From the NCBI GenBank assembly GCA_027068075.1, contig JAMOUJ010000006.1, forward strand, positions 62,001 to 126,000: 64,000 nt of DNA, read 5' to 3'. Below the pieces are notes generated by a model, which was not told the DNA's origin, did no database searches, and worked only from the letters and a program-made list of their open reading frames with translations. The position numbers and the translations under genes were made by a program. This DNA comes from Candidatus Aminicenantota bacterium (lineage in GTDB: Bacteria > Acidobacteriota > Aminicenantia > S016-38). How positions within the stretch are numbered: position 1 is the stretch's first letter; every line of letters starts with the position of its first letter. Shown piece after piece: positions 17,554 through 26,644 of the stretch.

Positions 17554-18315
17554 ATGAGGGGAAAATTTTTCTCAAATCGCAAAGGCAAAAATTTGCGGAT
17601 TTTGGGGACAGTGGTGCTTCTACTGGTACTGCTTCCGGGTCAAGTCCTTGGGGGAGGGGGGTGGTTCCTGGACCATGCGGTTTTAGGGGCAGGCTACGGG
17701 CTGGGAGTCTTCTCCTTTGCCAAGCCCACCTACCGAGGAACCAATCCCCGGAGGGAATTTGACGCCTTCTGGCCTTCTCCCTGGAACTGGAACTCCAGGA
17801 CCTCCGCCCTCTGGGCAGAGGGAGGAATTTCCCTTTCCTGGGTGACGCTCACCCTCCGCTACGAGACCATCCCCATGCAGGCCGAAAAAGAGCGGTTCAT
17901 GCTGGAAAACAGCCAGACGGGAATAGTCATCTCCATTCCCACCACGGACCTGCAGGCCCAGGGCCTCTTCCTTCGGGCAGAACTTCCACTTCTTCCTTCC
18001 TCCGGCTTTTCTCCCTTCGTCTCCTTCCAGGTGCCCCTTTACGCCACGGTAAAGACCCTGACCTACAACTCCGACCCGGAGCCCGAACTGGTCCACTACG
18101 GAAGGCATAAATTCAACCTCGTGGTGGAGGACTACGAAAACATAACCCTTTCCCGCCCCCTTATACTCCGTGCGGAGGCGGGTTTCCGCATAAGGGTGAA
18201 AGGACGCCTCCAGGTAAAACTCTACGCCAAAGGAGGCTACATCCGCTGGAGGCTCCACTACATGGAACAGCGGCTTATGCCCGTGGAAGTGGGCGCTGCC
18301 GCTGGAATATACTGA
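17554..18315 (+). CDS. Exported outer-membrane beta-barrel-like protein
   Basis: Signal-like MRGKFFSNRKGKNLRILGTVVLLLVLLPGQVLG; alternating amphipathic strands. ATG 17554 preferred over GTG 17530. Confidence 0.6.
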   Translation: MRGKFFSNRKGKNLRILGTVVLLLVLLPGQVLGGGGWFLDHAVLGAGYGLGVFSFAKPTYRGTNPRREFDAFWPSPWNWNSRTSALWAEGGISLSWVTLTLRYETIPMQAEKERFMLENSQTGIVISIPTTDLQAQGLFLRAELPLLPSSGFSPFVSFQVPLYATVKTLTYNSDPEPELVHYGRHKFNLVVEDYENITLSRPLILRAEAGFRIRVKGRLQVKLYAKGGYIRWRLHYMEQRLMPVEVGAAAGIY

Positions 18316-18325
18316 GGAGGGAACC

Positions 18326-20080
18326 ATGAGAAAGATAACCGCCCTTCTTTTCCTTCTCCTCGTCCCCCTGGTGGGGATGCACCTTCCTGGTGATGTGGAC
18401 TACTACCTCAACAAGGGAATACTTCACATGACCCCCAGCGTGAAGGGGTGGGAGGCTGCCTCCAGGGCCCCCCTTGACCTGGTGGACTACGCCATAGAGC
18501 GGACCTACGGAAGAAGGCCCGCCCACATATACCCCCTGGAGGGTAAAGACCACCTGCTGGTGGCCTACGCCATTGACCTGGAGGATGCCCGGGTGGGTAG
18601 GGGAGAGCGACACGGGATCCCGCCTGCCTCTGCCGTCGTAATCTCCGCCTACCTCACCGAAGAACCCTTCCTGGCCGAACTCCACGGACCCCGATTTTCT
18701 GCGGCCATGCCCTGCAGGAACCCCGAAGCCCTGGTCCTTACCAGGCGGCTCGCCCTGGTTGCCAGATGCTCCAACGAGTGGAGGGCTGTCCCCGCAGGAA
18801 GAAAAACCCCTACCTGGTGGATAGACCAGGAAAGGCAGAGCCCTCCAGAGAACATTTCTCGGGTAGTCTCTGCCTTGCATCCCACCTGGGATGCCTTCGT
18901 CAGGGGGAAATTGGCCTCTTCCCAGAAAGTGCTCTTTGAGGAGTTTGATGAGGTGTATCCGATATCTTTTGCAAAAACTTGGGGTATACGGGGAGTACCG
19001 CATAGACAACATCCAGATCACGAGTGGTATGGGTACTGGTTCTATAGTAACATTGTCATAGAGACTGTAGGGGTAATGGCCTCCGCAGCGTACCTGCGCT
19101 GGAGGGAACAGAGGTATGACTTTGGAAGTGCTTTTCTAATAGATCGGGACGACCCCTTTTTGGGGCCAGTTCAGGCATATCTCTGCTCCTATTGGATTCC
19201 TCTTGGGGTTTACATGGTGGATGAGCAAGAGCGGGAAATCGGGCTTGGATGTGGAAACGCAAATGATGGATCTCCCGGCGTAATTTCCTCCTTTCCCAGG
19301 ACCCCTGTTCCCCGCCCCTTCTGGGAATTTGCGAAGAGGAACCAGTGGTTCTGGGAAAACCACAGGCTTTACAATAGGGGCTACGATGTGGTGGTTCCCT
19401 TCCTGTCTAAGTTCGGAAGGTATGTAAACGAAAACCACCTCAAGCCCCCGGATGTTACGGAAGTGGGCAGGAAAAAATCCAGGGATGCTTGGTGGAGGTA
19501 CCTCAAGGAAAGACTCCTCAGGGGAGGGATAATGATCCCTTCGGCCCTAAGTTTCCCGGTTATGGGAATAGACGGCATAGTCTCGCCAGGCTACACAGTT
19601 GCTGGATGGGACGACGGAAAAAGGTTGATTGCCGTGTATTCTCCCCTGGGGATCTTTATAAAGTGGTCTCCCAACGGGGGGACTTCCCCCAACAACGGTG
19701 GAAGTATATACGAGTTTCCCGGCTATGTGTTCGTGGCCCCTGAGTATGCCGGAGACTGGCCTGCGTGGCTCTATCCTCCCCGTCCCCTGGAAAACATGCC
19801 TCCGGCGGTGGCCTTTCCCACCCGTGCCCTGGTAAACGAAGGCGACGAGGTGGAGTTCGTGGCCGATGCCCACTGGGATAGGGAGGGGGAGAAGATCACC
19901 TGGAGGGTGGAGGAAAGCCCCTTCCCGGTGGTGGAAAAGGGCCCCTGGAGTTTTAAAATCCAGGTGGACCAGCCCGAGGGAAACTATGTGATCTGGGTGG
20001 CCTACAGCGACGGAGGCCGCAGTGTGCACCACCCCATAGTGATCCATGTCTTCCCTACCTACAGGTTCGCCGAGGAATAA
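18326..20080 (+). CDS. Exported protein of unknown function with C-terminal Ig/PKD-like segment
   Basis: Signal peptide MRKITALLFLLLVPLVG; C-term PPAVAFPTRALVNEGDEVEFVADAHWDREGEKITWRVEE. Confidence 0.7.
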   Translation: MRKITALLFLLLVPLVGMHLPGDVDYYLNKGILHMTPSVKGWEAASRAPLDLVDYAIERTYGRRPAHIYPLEGKDHLLVAYAIDLEDARVGRGERHGIPPASAVVISAYLTEEPFLAELHGPRFSAAMPCRNPEALVLTRRLALVARCSNEWRAVPAGRKTPTWWIDQERQSPPENISRVVSALHPTWDAFVRGKLASSQKVLFEEFDEVYPISFAKTWGIRGVPHRQHPDHEWYGYWFYSNIVIETVGVMASAAYLRWREQRYDFGSAFLIDRDDPFLGPVQAYLCSYWIPLGVYMVDEQEREIGLGCGNANDGSPGVISSFPRTPVPRPFWEFAKRNQWFWENHRLYNRGYDVVVPFLSKFGRYVNENHLKPPDVTEVGRKKSRDAWWRYLKERLLRGGIMIPSALSFPVMGIDGIVSPGYTVAGWDDGKRLIAVYSPLGIFIKWSPNGGTSPNNGGSIYEFPGYVFVAPEYAGDWPAWLYPPRPLENMPPAVAFPTRALVNEGDEVEFVADAHWDREGEKITWRVEESPFPVVEKGPWSFKIQVDQPEGNYVIWVAYSDGGRSVHHPIVIHVFPTYRFAEE

Positions 20081-20152
20081 CTAATCGGAGGCCTAAGGCG
20101 GGCTTGGATTTTTCTCCGCAGTCTGCTTTAATTATTCTCTCAGGAGGACGAA

Positions 20153-23100
20153 ATGAAAGGGCTTTTTTCCGTTTTATTTCCGTTGATTCTGGCGGGCCTG
20201 GTTCTGGGCGGGGAAGGTTCCTACCTGGAAAAGGCCAGGAAGTATCTGGGGGAGGTGGAGAGGGAAGTTAACACGGGCCTGGATTCCTGGGAATATTCCT
20301 CCGATGGCCGGGTCTGGAAGGACTACCGGCCGGGGACCTACATCCGCACCCGGAAGTTTTACCTCAGGGCTCCCCTGCGGTTCAAAGGGGTTCTGGCCGG
20401 GGTGAGGGTGGAGGGTTCCCGGGTGGACCTGAAAATTAACCTGATGGCCCGGGGGCTGGTGAAGGTTTCGGTGGCCCTGGACGGGCGAAAAATTGAGGAC
20501 CTGACCGTAGAGGCCGGCCACGGCACCCCTCTTTCCAGGACCTTCACGGTTTCCCTGGCCAGGGCGGACGGGGCCTCCCATCGGTTGTTGCTGGAGGTTG
20601 CGAACGACGGGTTTCTTCCACCCCGGGGGGATTATCTTCCCCCCAGAAGGAAGGACCCTCCCGAGGAGGGCATATATTTCTCCCTGAGGAAGGCGGAGTT
20701 GGTTTATCCCGCGGCGGAGGAAAGTCTCAGGCTCCTCAGGGATTGGATAGACTCCATGAAGGTGGGCTACTTCCTGTTGAATCCCGTTCTGGTCCGCAGG
20801 ACCTTTACGGGGAAGCCCTATCCGGTGAAGGACCGCCGCAGGGTTTCCCGGGAAAAAATAGAGGGTTTGAACCGCCGGTGGGCCGAGGCCGTCACGAGCC
20901 TTGACCTGGGGGCCCTGAGGAGGGGGGACATGCGGGCCCTGGCCTCCTCCCTGGAGCGCTCCTACCGGATCGCCGGCGATATTTCCAGTTATGCCAGGGC
21001 CTTCAAGGTCTTCATCGTGGGAAACGCCCACATAGATGTGGCCTGGCTCTGGAGGATATACGAGACCATGCATGTGGCCAGAAACACCTTTTACACGGTG
21101 ATAAAAAACATGGGGGAATACCCTGAACTCCGCTACGCCCAGAGTTCGGCCATCATGTACGAGTGGATGGAAAAGTATTTTCCGGAGGTTTTTGAGGCCA
21201 TAAGGGAGAAGGTCCGGGAGGGGAAGTGGGAGATAGTGGGGGGCATGTGGCTGGAGCCCGACTGCAACCTCATCTCCGGGGAAAGTTGGGTCCGCCAGAT
21301 CCTCTACGGCAAAAGGTATTTCCGGGAAAAGTTCGGGGTGGATGTTAAGGTGGGCTGGAACATAGATTCCTTCGGCTACAACTGGAACATGCCTCAGATT
21401 TACAGGAAAAGTGGGATTGATTACTTCGTTACCCAGAAGATATGGTGGAACGACACCACGGTCTTCCCATACTACATCTTCTGGTGGGAGGGGGTGGACG
21501 GCACCAGACTTCTTTCCTATTTTCCTCCGGTGGGCTACACTTCCCGCCTGAAACTGGTGAACACCGTCAAGGCCCTTTCCACCTATGAGGCCACCACCGG
21601 ATACAAAAAGGCCCTCATCCTCTACGGCCTGGGGGACCACGGGGGAGGGCCCAACCGGGAGATCCTCAACCGGGTGAGGCACTACGCCCACCTTAAGATA
21701 AGACCCCAATTCGTACACTCCACCTCCATGGAGTTTTTGAAGGATGTGGAGAGGGACCTGGGGGATTCCATCCCCGTGTGGCGGGACGAACTTTACTTAG
21801 AGTACCACCGGGGAACCTACACCACCCACGCCGAGATAAAGAAGAACAACCGCCGGAGCGAGGCCATGCTTTCCGCCACGGAGAAACTGGCCTCCCTGGC
21901 TTATCTTTTCGGTGCCTCTTACCCCACCTCCCGTTTTCTCAGGGCCTGGAAACTGGTCATGACCAACCAGTTCCACGACATTCTTCCCGGTTCGGGGATA
22001 ACCGCCATTTACCGGGACGCCATGGAGTTCTACCGGAGGGCCCACAGGATTTTGAAGGGGATAAGGAAGGTCTCGGCCCAAAACCTCTTCGGCCGGGTGG
22101 ATACTCAGGTGAAGGGTTTGCCCGTGGTGGTCTTCAACCCGCTTTCCTGGGAGAGGAAGGATTATGTGAGGGTGAAGGTGCCGCCCTCCCTCCGTGGAAA
22201 AAGCCTGGTGGTGAGGGATTCCCGGGGAAGGGCCGTTCCCTGCGAGGTATTTGAGGAGGGCGGAAGGGTTTACCTGGGCTTCGTAGCCCGGGTCCCGGCG
22301 GTGGGTTACCGGGTGTATTCCCTGGAGGAGGGGAAGGCTAACTTCCCCACGGACCTTCGGGCCCGGGGATTCGTCCTGGAAAATTCCTTCTACCGCCTGG
22401 AGGTAAACCCTGAAACCGGAAACATCAGGAGTTTTTACGATAAGAAACTGGGAAGGGAGTTCGTGGCCCCGGGGAAGGAGGCAAATCTTCTTCAGGTTTA
22501 CGAGGACATACCCGAGGCCTGGGACGCCTGGAACATAGGATACACCGGAAGGATGTGGGAATTGAACCGGGCGGACAGCGTAAAACTGGTCCACATCTCC
22601 CCGGTGAGGGCAGTGATAAGGGTTAAAAAGAGTTTCCTGGGCCTTTCCAAGGACCGTTATTCCCCCACCGAGGACTTTCCCTCCTCCTTCTTCGTTCAGG
22701 ACATAACCCTCTATGCCGGGCTTGACAGGGTGGACATAAGGATGAAGGCCGATTGGTGGGAGGACCACATGTTCCTGAAGGTGGCCTTTCCGGTTTCCGT
22801 AAAGAGCGACAGGGCAGGTTACGAGATTCCCTTTGCCACCATTGAAAGGACCACGAAGATGGAAACCCCCTGGGAGAGGGCCAGGTTTGAAGTCCCGGCC
22901 CACAGGTGGGCGGACCTTTCCGACGGAGGGGGTGGAATTTCCCTCCTCAACGACTCCAAATACGGATACGACATCCACGGAAACACCATGAAACTTTCCC
23001 TTTTGAGGGCTCCCCTCTGGCCCGACCCCACCGCCGACCGGGGAAAGCACCGCTTCACCTATTCCCTTTACACTCACGGGGGAAATTGGTCCCGCTCCCA

Positions 23101-23443
23101 TACGGTGGAGAGGGGATACGAACTGAATCAGCCCCTTGAGGTTTTTCTGCCCGGCAGGCATCCCGGGGACCTTCCCCGGAGTTTTTCCTTCTTTTCCCTG
23201 TCTTCCCCCGGGGTGGTCCTTGATACGATAAAGAGGGCCGAGGACGGGGAGGCCCTGGTTCTCCGCCTATACGAATCCAGGGGAAGGGATGAGGAGGTGG
23301 TTCTCAGGGTTTTCCGCCGTCCCACCGCCGTGGAGGAGACGGACCTCATGGAGGAAAACCCCGTGCCCCTTTCCTTCCAGGGCAAGGAAATTCCCCTGAG
23401 TTTCCGCAGGTTTGAGATAAAAACCCTTAAAATAAAGTTTTAA
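20153..23443 (+). CDS. Secreted GH38 alpha-mannosidase
   Basis: Signal peptide; VGNAHIDVAWLW, GGMWLEPDCNLISGESWVRQILYGKRYF, GWNIDSFGYNWNMPQIYRKSG. Confidence 0.92.
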   Translation: MKGLFSVLFPLILAGLVLGGEGSYLEKARKYLGEVEREVNTGLDSWEYSSDGRVWKDYRPGTYIRTRKFYLRAPLRFKGVLAGVRVEGSRVDLKINLMARGLVKVSVALDGRKIEDLTVEAGHGTPLSRTFTVSLARADGASHRLLLEVANDGFLPPRGDYLPPRRKDPPEEGIYFSLRKAELVYPAAEESLRLLRDWIDSMKVGYFLLNPVLVRRTFTGKPYPVKDRRRVSREKIEGLNRRWAEAVTSLDLGALRRGDMRALASSLERSYRIAGDISSYARAFKVFIVGNAHIDVAWLWRIYETMHVARNTFYTVIKNMGEYPELRYAQSSAIMYEWMEKYFPEVFEAIREKVREGKWEIVGGMWLEPDCNLISGESWVRQILYGKRYFREKFGVDVKVGWNIDSFGYNWNMPQIYRKSGIDYFVTQKIWWNDTTVFPYYIFWWEGVDGTRLLSYFPPVGYTSRLKLVNTVKALSTYEATTGYKKALILYGLGDHGGGPNREILNRVRHYAHLKIRPQFVHSTSMEFLKDVERDLGDSIPVWRDELYLEYHRGTYTTHAEIKKNNRRSEAMLSATEKLASLAYLFGASYPTSRFLRAWKLVMTNQFHDILPGSGITAIYRDAMEFYRRAHRILKGIRKVSAQNLFGRVDTQVKGLPVVVFNPLSWERKDYVRVKVPPSLRGKSLVVRDSRGRAVPCEVFEEGGRVYLGFVARVPAVGYRVYSLEEGKANFPTDLRARGFVLENSFYRLEVNPETGNIRSFYDKKLGREFVAPGKEANLLQVYEDIPEAWDAWNIGYTGRMWELNRADSVKLVHISPVRAVIRVKKSFLGLSKDRYSPTEDFPSSFFVQDITLYAGLDRVDIRMKADWWEDHMFLKVAFPVSVKSDRAGYEIPFATIERTTKMETPWERARFEVPAHRWADLSDGGGGISLLNDSKYGYDIHGNTMKLSLLRAPLWPDPTADRGKHRFTYSLYTHGGNWSRSHTVERGYELNQPLEVFLPGRHPGDLPRSFSFFSLSSPGVVLDTIKRAEDGEALVLRLYESRGRDEEVVLRVFRRPTAVEETDLMEENPVPLSFQGKEIPLSFRRFEIKTLKIKF

Positions 23444-23455
23444 AAGGAGAGGAAA

Positions 23456-25030
23456 ATGGTGGAATTCGCTCCCCTTGATTGGTTCTGGCTCGTTCTCTTC
23501 ATCCTCTTGATGACCTTCAGCGGGGTTTTCTTTTACCGGTTGGGCAAGAGGTCCCAGGCCGATTTCTTCCTGGCGGGGCGGGGACTGCCCTGGTGGCTTC
23601 CCGCCTCATCGGTCTACGCCACCCACACCGCCACGGACACCCCCATCTGGATAGGTGGCGTCATATACAAGTACGGTCTGGCTGGTCTCTGGTATGCCTT
23701 TTTCTCGGCCTGGTGCGCCATCAGCGCCTTCGCCTCCACCCGAATCTTCCGCCGCTCCCTGGCCTACACCCAGGCCGAGTGGCAGAGTCTGAGGTTTTCC
23801 GGACTGGGGGCGGAACTCCTCCGGGGATGGTTCGCCGGGTGGCAGGTTTTCATGAACATGTTCATCTTGGGGTGGGTGGGCATCGCCATGGGAAAGGTGT
23901 GCCACTTCCTCTTCGGGTGGCCCCTCTGGGTGGGGTTGGTCTTCTTTTCCTCCCTGGTGGCGGTCTATGTGCTCTCTGCCGGATACTGGGGGGTAGTGGT
24001 GGCGGATTTCCAGCAGGGGATTATAGCCTTCTTCATGATAATTCTGACCTCCATCTGGGCGGTGATGGCCGCCGGAGGGCCTCAGAATATAACGGCTAAA
24101 ATAGCCTCCATGGGCCAGTCCTGGCGGTTAAATCCCTTTCACTTTACCGGGACCTTCTCCGGGGATTTTCCCCTGGCCTGGTTCTTAACCATGGTGGTGA
24201 TAGCGGTCCTGGGCGGGTTCGGCATGGGAACCAGCATAGACTGGTATGTGGAGGCCCAGAGGATCCAGTCCGCCAGGACCGTCCGGGACGCATCCTACAG
24301 CATCTGGTGGGGCACCGCCCTGGTTCTCATAAGAAATTCCTTCTGGGCGGCGGCCATAATCGCCTTCTTCTCCCTATTTCCCCACCTGAAGAACCCCCAG
24401 GAATACGAAATGGCCTGGTATGTCATAGGGTTTAAGACCCTGCCCGTGGGACTGGTGGGATTTTTCTTCGCCTCCATCCTGGCCATCCACTTTTCCACCA
24501 TATCCACCCACCTGAACCTGGGGGCCATGTACTTCACCCGGGACATATTCCAGCACTACATAAAGCCGGACGCCTCGGAAAGGACCCTGGTTTGGGTGGG
24601 AAGAATCACCACCCTGATCCTTCTCCTGGGGTCCTTTTTCTACGGCCTCATGATGGAGGAACTCACCAGTTGGCTCATCTTTGCCCTGTGGATAATGGCC
24701 GCCGGCATATGGCTTCCCAACATCCTTCAGGTGGTGTGGTGGAGGTTTAATTCCTGGGGATACCTGGCGGCCTGGATAGCCAACCTGGGCCTGAGTTGGC
24801 TGGTGGTGTGGGTATTGCCGGAGTTTAAGGTGATCCCCTCCCTGCCCGATTACCTTCAGTTCTGGATTCTCATGGTCCTGGGGGCTTTGATTTACATTCC
24901 GGTGACCCTGCTTACCCCGCCGGAAGACATGGACCACCTGGTCAAGTTCTATGTGATGAGCAGGCCCTACGGGTGGTGGGGACCCGTCAAAAAGGAGGCC
25001 ATCGCCAGGGGCCTCATAAAGGAGGTTTGA
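23456..25030 (+). CDS. Sodium:solute symporter (SSS) family transporter
   Basis: ADFFLAGRGLPWWLPASSVYATHTATDTPIWIGG and many TM helices. Confidence 0.88.
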   Translation: MVEFAPLDWFWLVLFILLMTFSGVFFYRLGKRSQADFFLAGRGLPWWLPASSVYATHTATDTPIWIGGVIYKYGLAGLWYAFFSAWCAISAFASTRIFRRSLAYTQAEWQSLRFSGLGAELLRGWFAGWQVFMNMFILGWVGIAMGKVCHFLFGWPLWVGLVFFSSLVAVYVLSAGYWGVVVADFQQGIIAFFMIILTSIWAVMAAGGPQNITAKIASMGQSWRLNPFHFTGTFSGDFPLAWFLTMVVIAVLGGFGMGTSIDWYVEAQRIQSARTVRDASYSIWWGTALVLIRNSFWAAAIIAFFSLFPHLKNPQEYEMAWYVIGFKTLPVGLVGFFFASILAIHFSTISTHLNLGAMYFTRDIFQHYIKPDASERTLVWVGRITTLILLLGSFFYGLMMEELTSWLIFALWIMAAGIWLPNILQVVWWRFNSWGYLAAWIANLGLSWLVVWVLPEFKVIPSLPDYLQFWILMVLGALIYIPVTLLTPPEDMDHLVKFYVMSRPYGWWGPVKKEAIARGLIKEV

Positions 25031-25031
25031 A

Positions 25032-25325
25032 ATGGGATTCATAAGGAGACAGTGGAGCCCGGAGGAGGCGGATGAGTGGACCCGGGAGGATGTTCTGGCC
25101 TGGATTCTCTCACCACTTTCCTACGCCCTTCTTTCGGTGGGATCTGCTCTTTCCATTTTTCTGATCCCGGCGGGCTTTGTCATGCTCCTGCTGGGGGCGG
25201 TGGTCACCTTTCTGCTTTTCTACATCATAGACCCGAAACTCAAGGTCATCTCCAGCGAATACGAGAAGAAGCAGAAGGAATACCTGGAGAGGCTGGAGAG
25301 GATTACCCGGTGGGAGGAGGAGTGA
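25032..25325 (+). CDS. Small two-TM membrane protein, possible symporter partner
   Basis: 1 nt after the SSS gene; LLSVGSALSIFLIPAGFVMLLLGAVVTFLLFYIIDPKLKVISSEYEKKQKEYLERLERI. Confidence 0.7.
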   Translation: MGFIRRQWSPEEADEWTREDVLAWILSPLSYALLSVGSALSIFLIPAGFVMLLLGAVVTFLLFYIIDPKLKVISSEYEKKQKEYLERLERITRWEEE

Positions 25326-25732
25326 AGTTCTTTGAAGTTAGTTTGATTTTTGAGCCCAGGACCTACGACATAGATTTTGCAGGAGTGGTGAGCAACCAGG
25401 TTTACATCCGCTGGCTGGAGGACCTGAGGTTTGAGGTGATAAAACGCCACTTCGGATGGGAGAATTTTCCGGAGGGGGTGGTTCCCCTCCTCCTGAGGAC
25501 CGAGGTGGATTACCTAAGGGCCCTGAGGCTTTTTGAGAAGGTGGAGGGGAGGATGTGGATTTCCTCCTTTGACAATGTCCGATGGGCCATGGAGGGGAAG
25601 TTTCTCCTGGTGCCCTCCGGGGAGGCGGTGGCCCGGGCAAAGCACCGGGGAGTTTTCTACAACACCCTGACGGGGAGGGTTACCAAGGTTCCGCCGGCGC
25701 TGAGGAAGGCCCTGAAGGAGGCCGGCGGGTGA
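25322..25732 (+). CDS. 4HBT-type acyl-CoA thioesterase
   Basis: GTG start in GTGA overlap; RTYDIDFAGVVSNQVYIRWLEDLRFEVI. Confidence 0.8.
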   Translation: MKFFEVSLIFEPRTYDIDFAGVVSNQVYIRWLEDLRFEVIKRHFGWENFPEGVVPLLLRTEVDYLRALRLFEKVEGRMWISSFDNVRWAMEGKFLLVPSGEAVARAKHRGVFYNTLTGRVTKVPPALRKALKEAGG

Positions 25733-25737
25733 AGGGG

Positions 25738-25878
25738 TTATTCCTGGCCGGAGGAGAAGTGCTTGTAGAGGAAATAGGCCGCCAGGAAGGCCACCGCAAA
25801 AACCAGGGCCGGAAACAGGGCGCCGAAGAGGGGAGAGCCTATTCTGGGGATGTCCAGGGAGTGGAGGTTTTCAAACAT
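25738..25878 (-). CDS. 46-aa single-TM microprotein
   Basis: MFENLHSLDIPRIGSPLFGALFPALVFAVAFLAAYFLYKHFSSGQE; TAATG overlap with the upstream 36-aa ORF. Confidence 0.6.
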   Translation of the reverse strand: MFENLHSLDIPRIGSPLFGALFPALVFAVAFLAAYFLYKHFSSGQE

Positions 25879-25988
25879 TACTTGTCCCCCTTCCGCTTTT
25901 TGTAGTAAATGTAAGCGAAGATAAGCCCGGTAAAGGATGCTAAGTAGGCTATGCTCATGCCGATGGCCATGGCCAGTCCTTTGTTCAT
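25878..25988 (-). CDS. 36-aa single-TM microprotein
   Basis: MNKGLAMAIGMSIAYLASFTGLIFAYIYYKKRKGDK preceded by SD GGAGGACGA. Confidence 0.6.
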   Translation of the reverse strand: MNKGLAMAIGMSIAYLASFTGLIFAYIYYKKRKGDK

Positions 25989-26042
25989 TTCGTCCTCCAG
26001 GTAAATTTTAAACCAAGGGCTTATCCCCTGTCCACCCCGAAA

Positions 26043-26597
26043 TCATCCGGGATACTGGTCAATGAAGGTGAATTTTTCCAGGGGAAGCCTCTCCGGCCGG
26101 CGGAGTTCGTCTCTTTTCTGCCGCTCCGAAAGGCCCTCCCAGACCTCCGGGCTGTGCCTCCCCACCATGATAAGGGTTATCAGGGTCATCTCCCGGGGAA
26201 TTCCCAGGGCCTCCTTGGCCTTTTCTTCGTCGTAGCCTGCGATGGGATGGGCCACCAATCCCATTTCCGTGGCCTTCAGGATGAGGAAGGCGGTGGCCAT
26301 GCCCGTGTCAAAGAGGAAGTACTCCCTGGTTCCCACCCGGCAGTCCAGTCCCGGGGCGGAGAAAACACCTATCACCATGGAGGACCTGGTGGCCCATTCG
26401 TTGCCCCTGGATAGGGTTTCAAACAGGTTTTTCAGAACCTCCCTGTCCCTTACGAAGACGAACCTCCAGGGCTGTTTGTTGAAACACGAGGGAGCCAGTT
26501 TGGCGGTTTCGGCCAGGGCCCTTATGTCTTCCAGGGTTATCTCCACCGGGGAGAGGGACCTGTAAGCCCTTCTCCTTTCCACTATTTCGTTAAGCAT
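26043..26597 (-). CDS. Nitroreductase family protein
   Basis: RRAYRSLSPVEIT, LAPSCFNKQPWRFVFVRD, AHPIAGYDEEKAKEALGIP. Confidence 0.9.
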   Translation of the reverse strand: MLNEIVERRRAYRSLSPVEITLEDIRALAETAKLAPSCFNKQPWRFVFVRDREVLKNLFETLSRGNEWATRSSMVIGVFSAPGLDCRVGTREYFLFDTGMATAFLILKATEMGLVAHPIAGYDEEKAKEALGIPREMTLITLIMVGRHSPEVWEGLSERQKRDELRRPERLPLEKFTFIDQYPG

Positions 26598-26644
26598 TTT
26601 GACCCCCCTATATTATAGGCGCCAGGGTCTTGGCTTTCCACCGC

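Noticed and set aside
20174-23161. Antisense ORFs of 514 and 454 aa opposite the GH38 gene
   Set aside because: Complementary to a well-supported gene; composition typical of GC-rich shadow frames.
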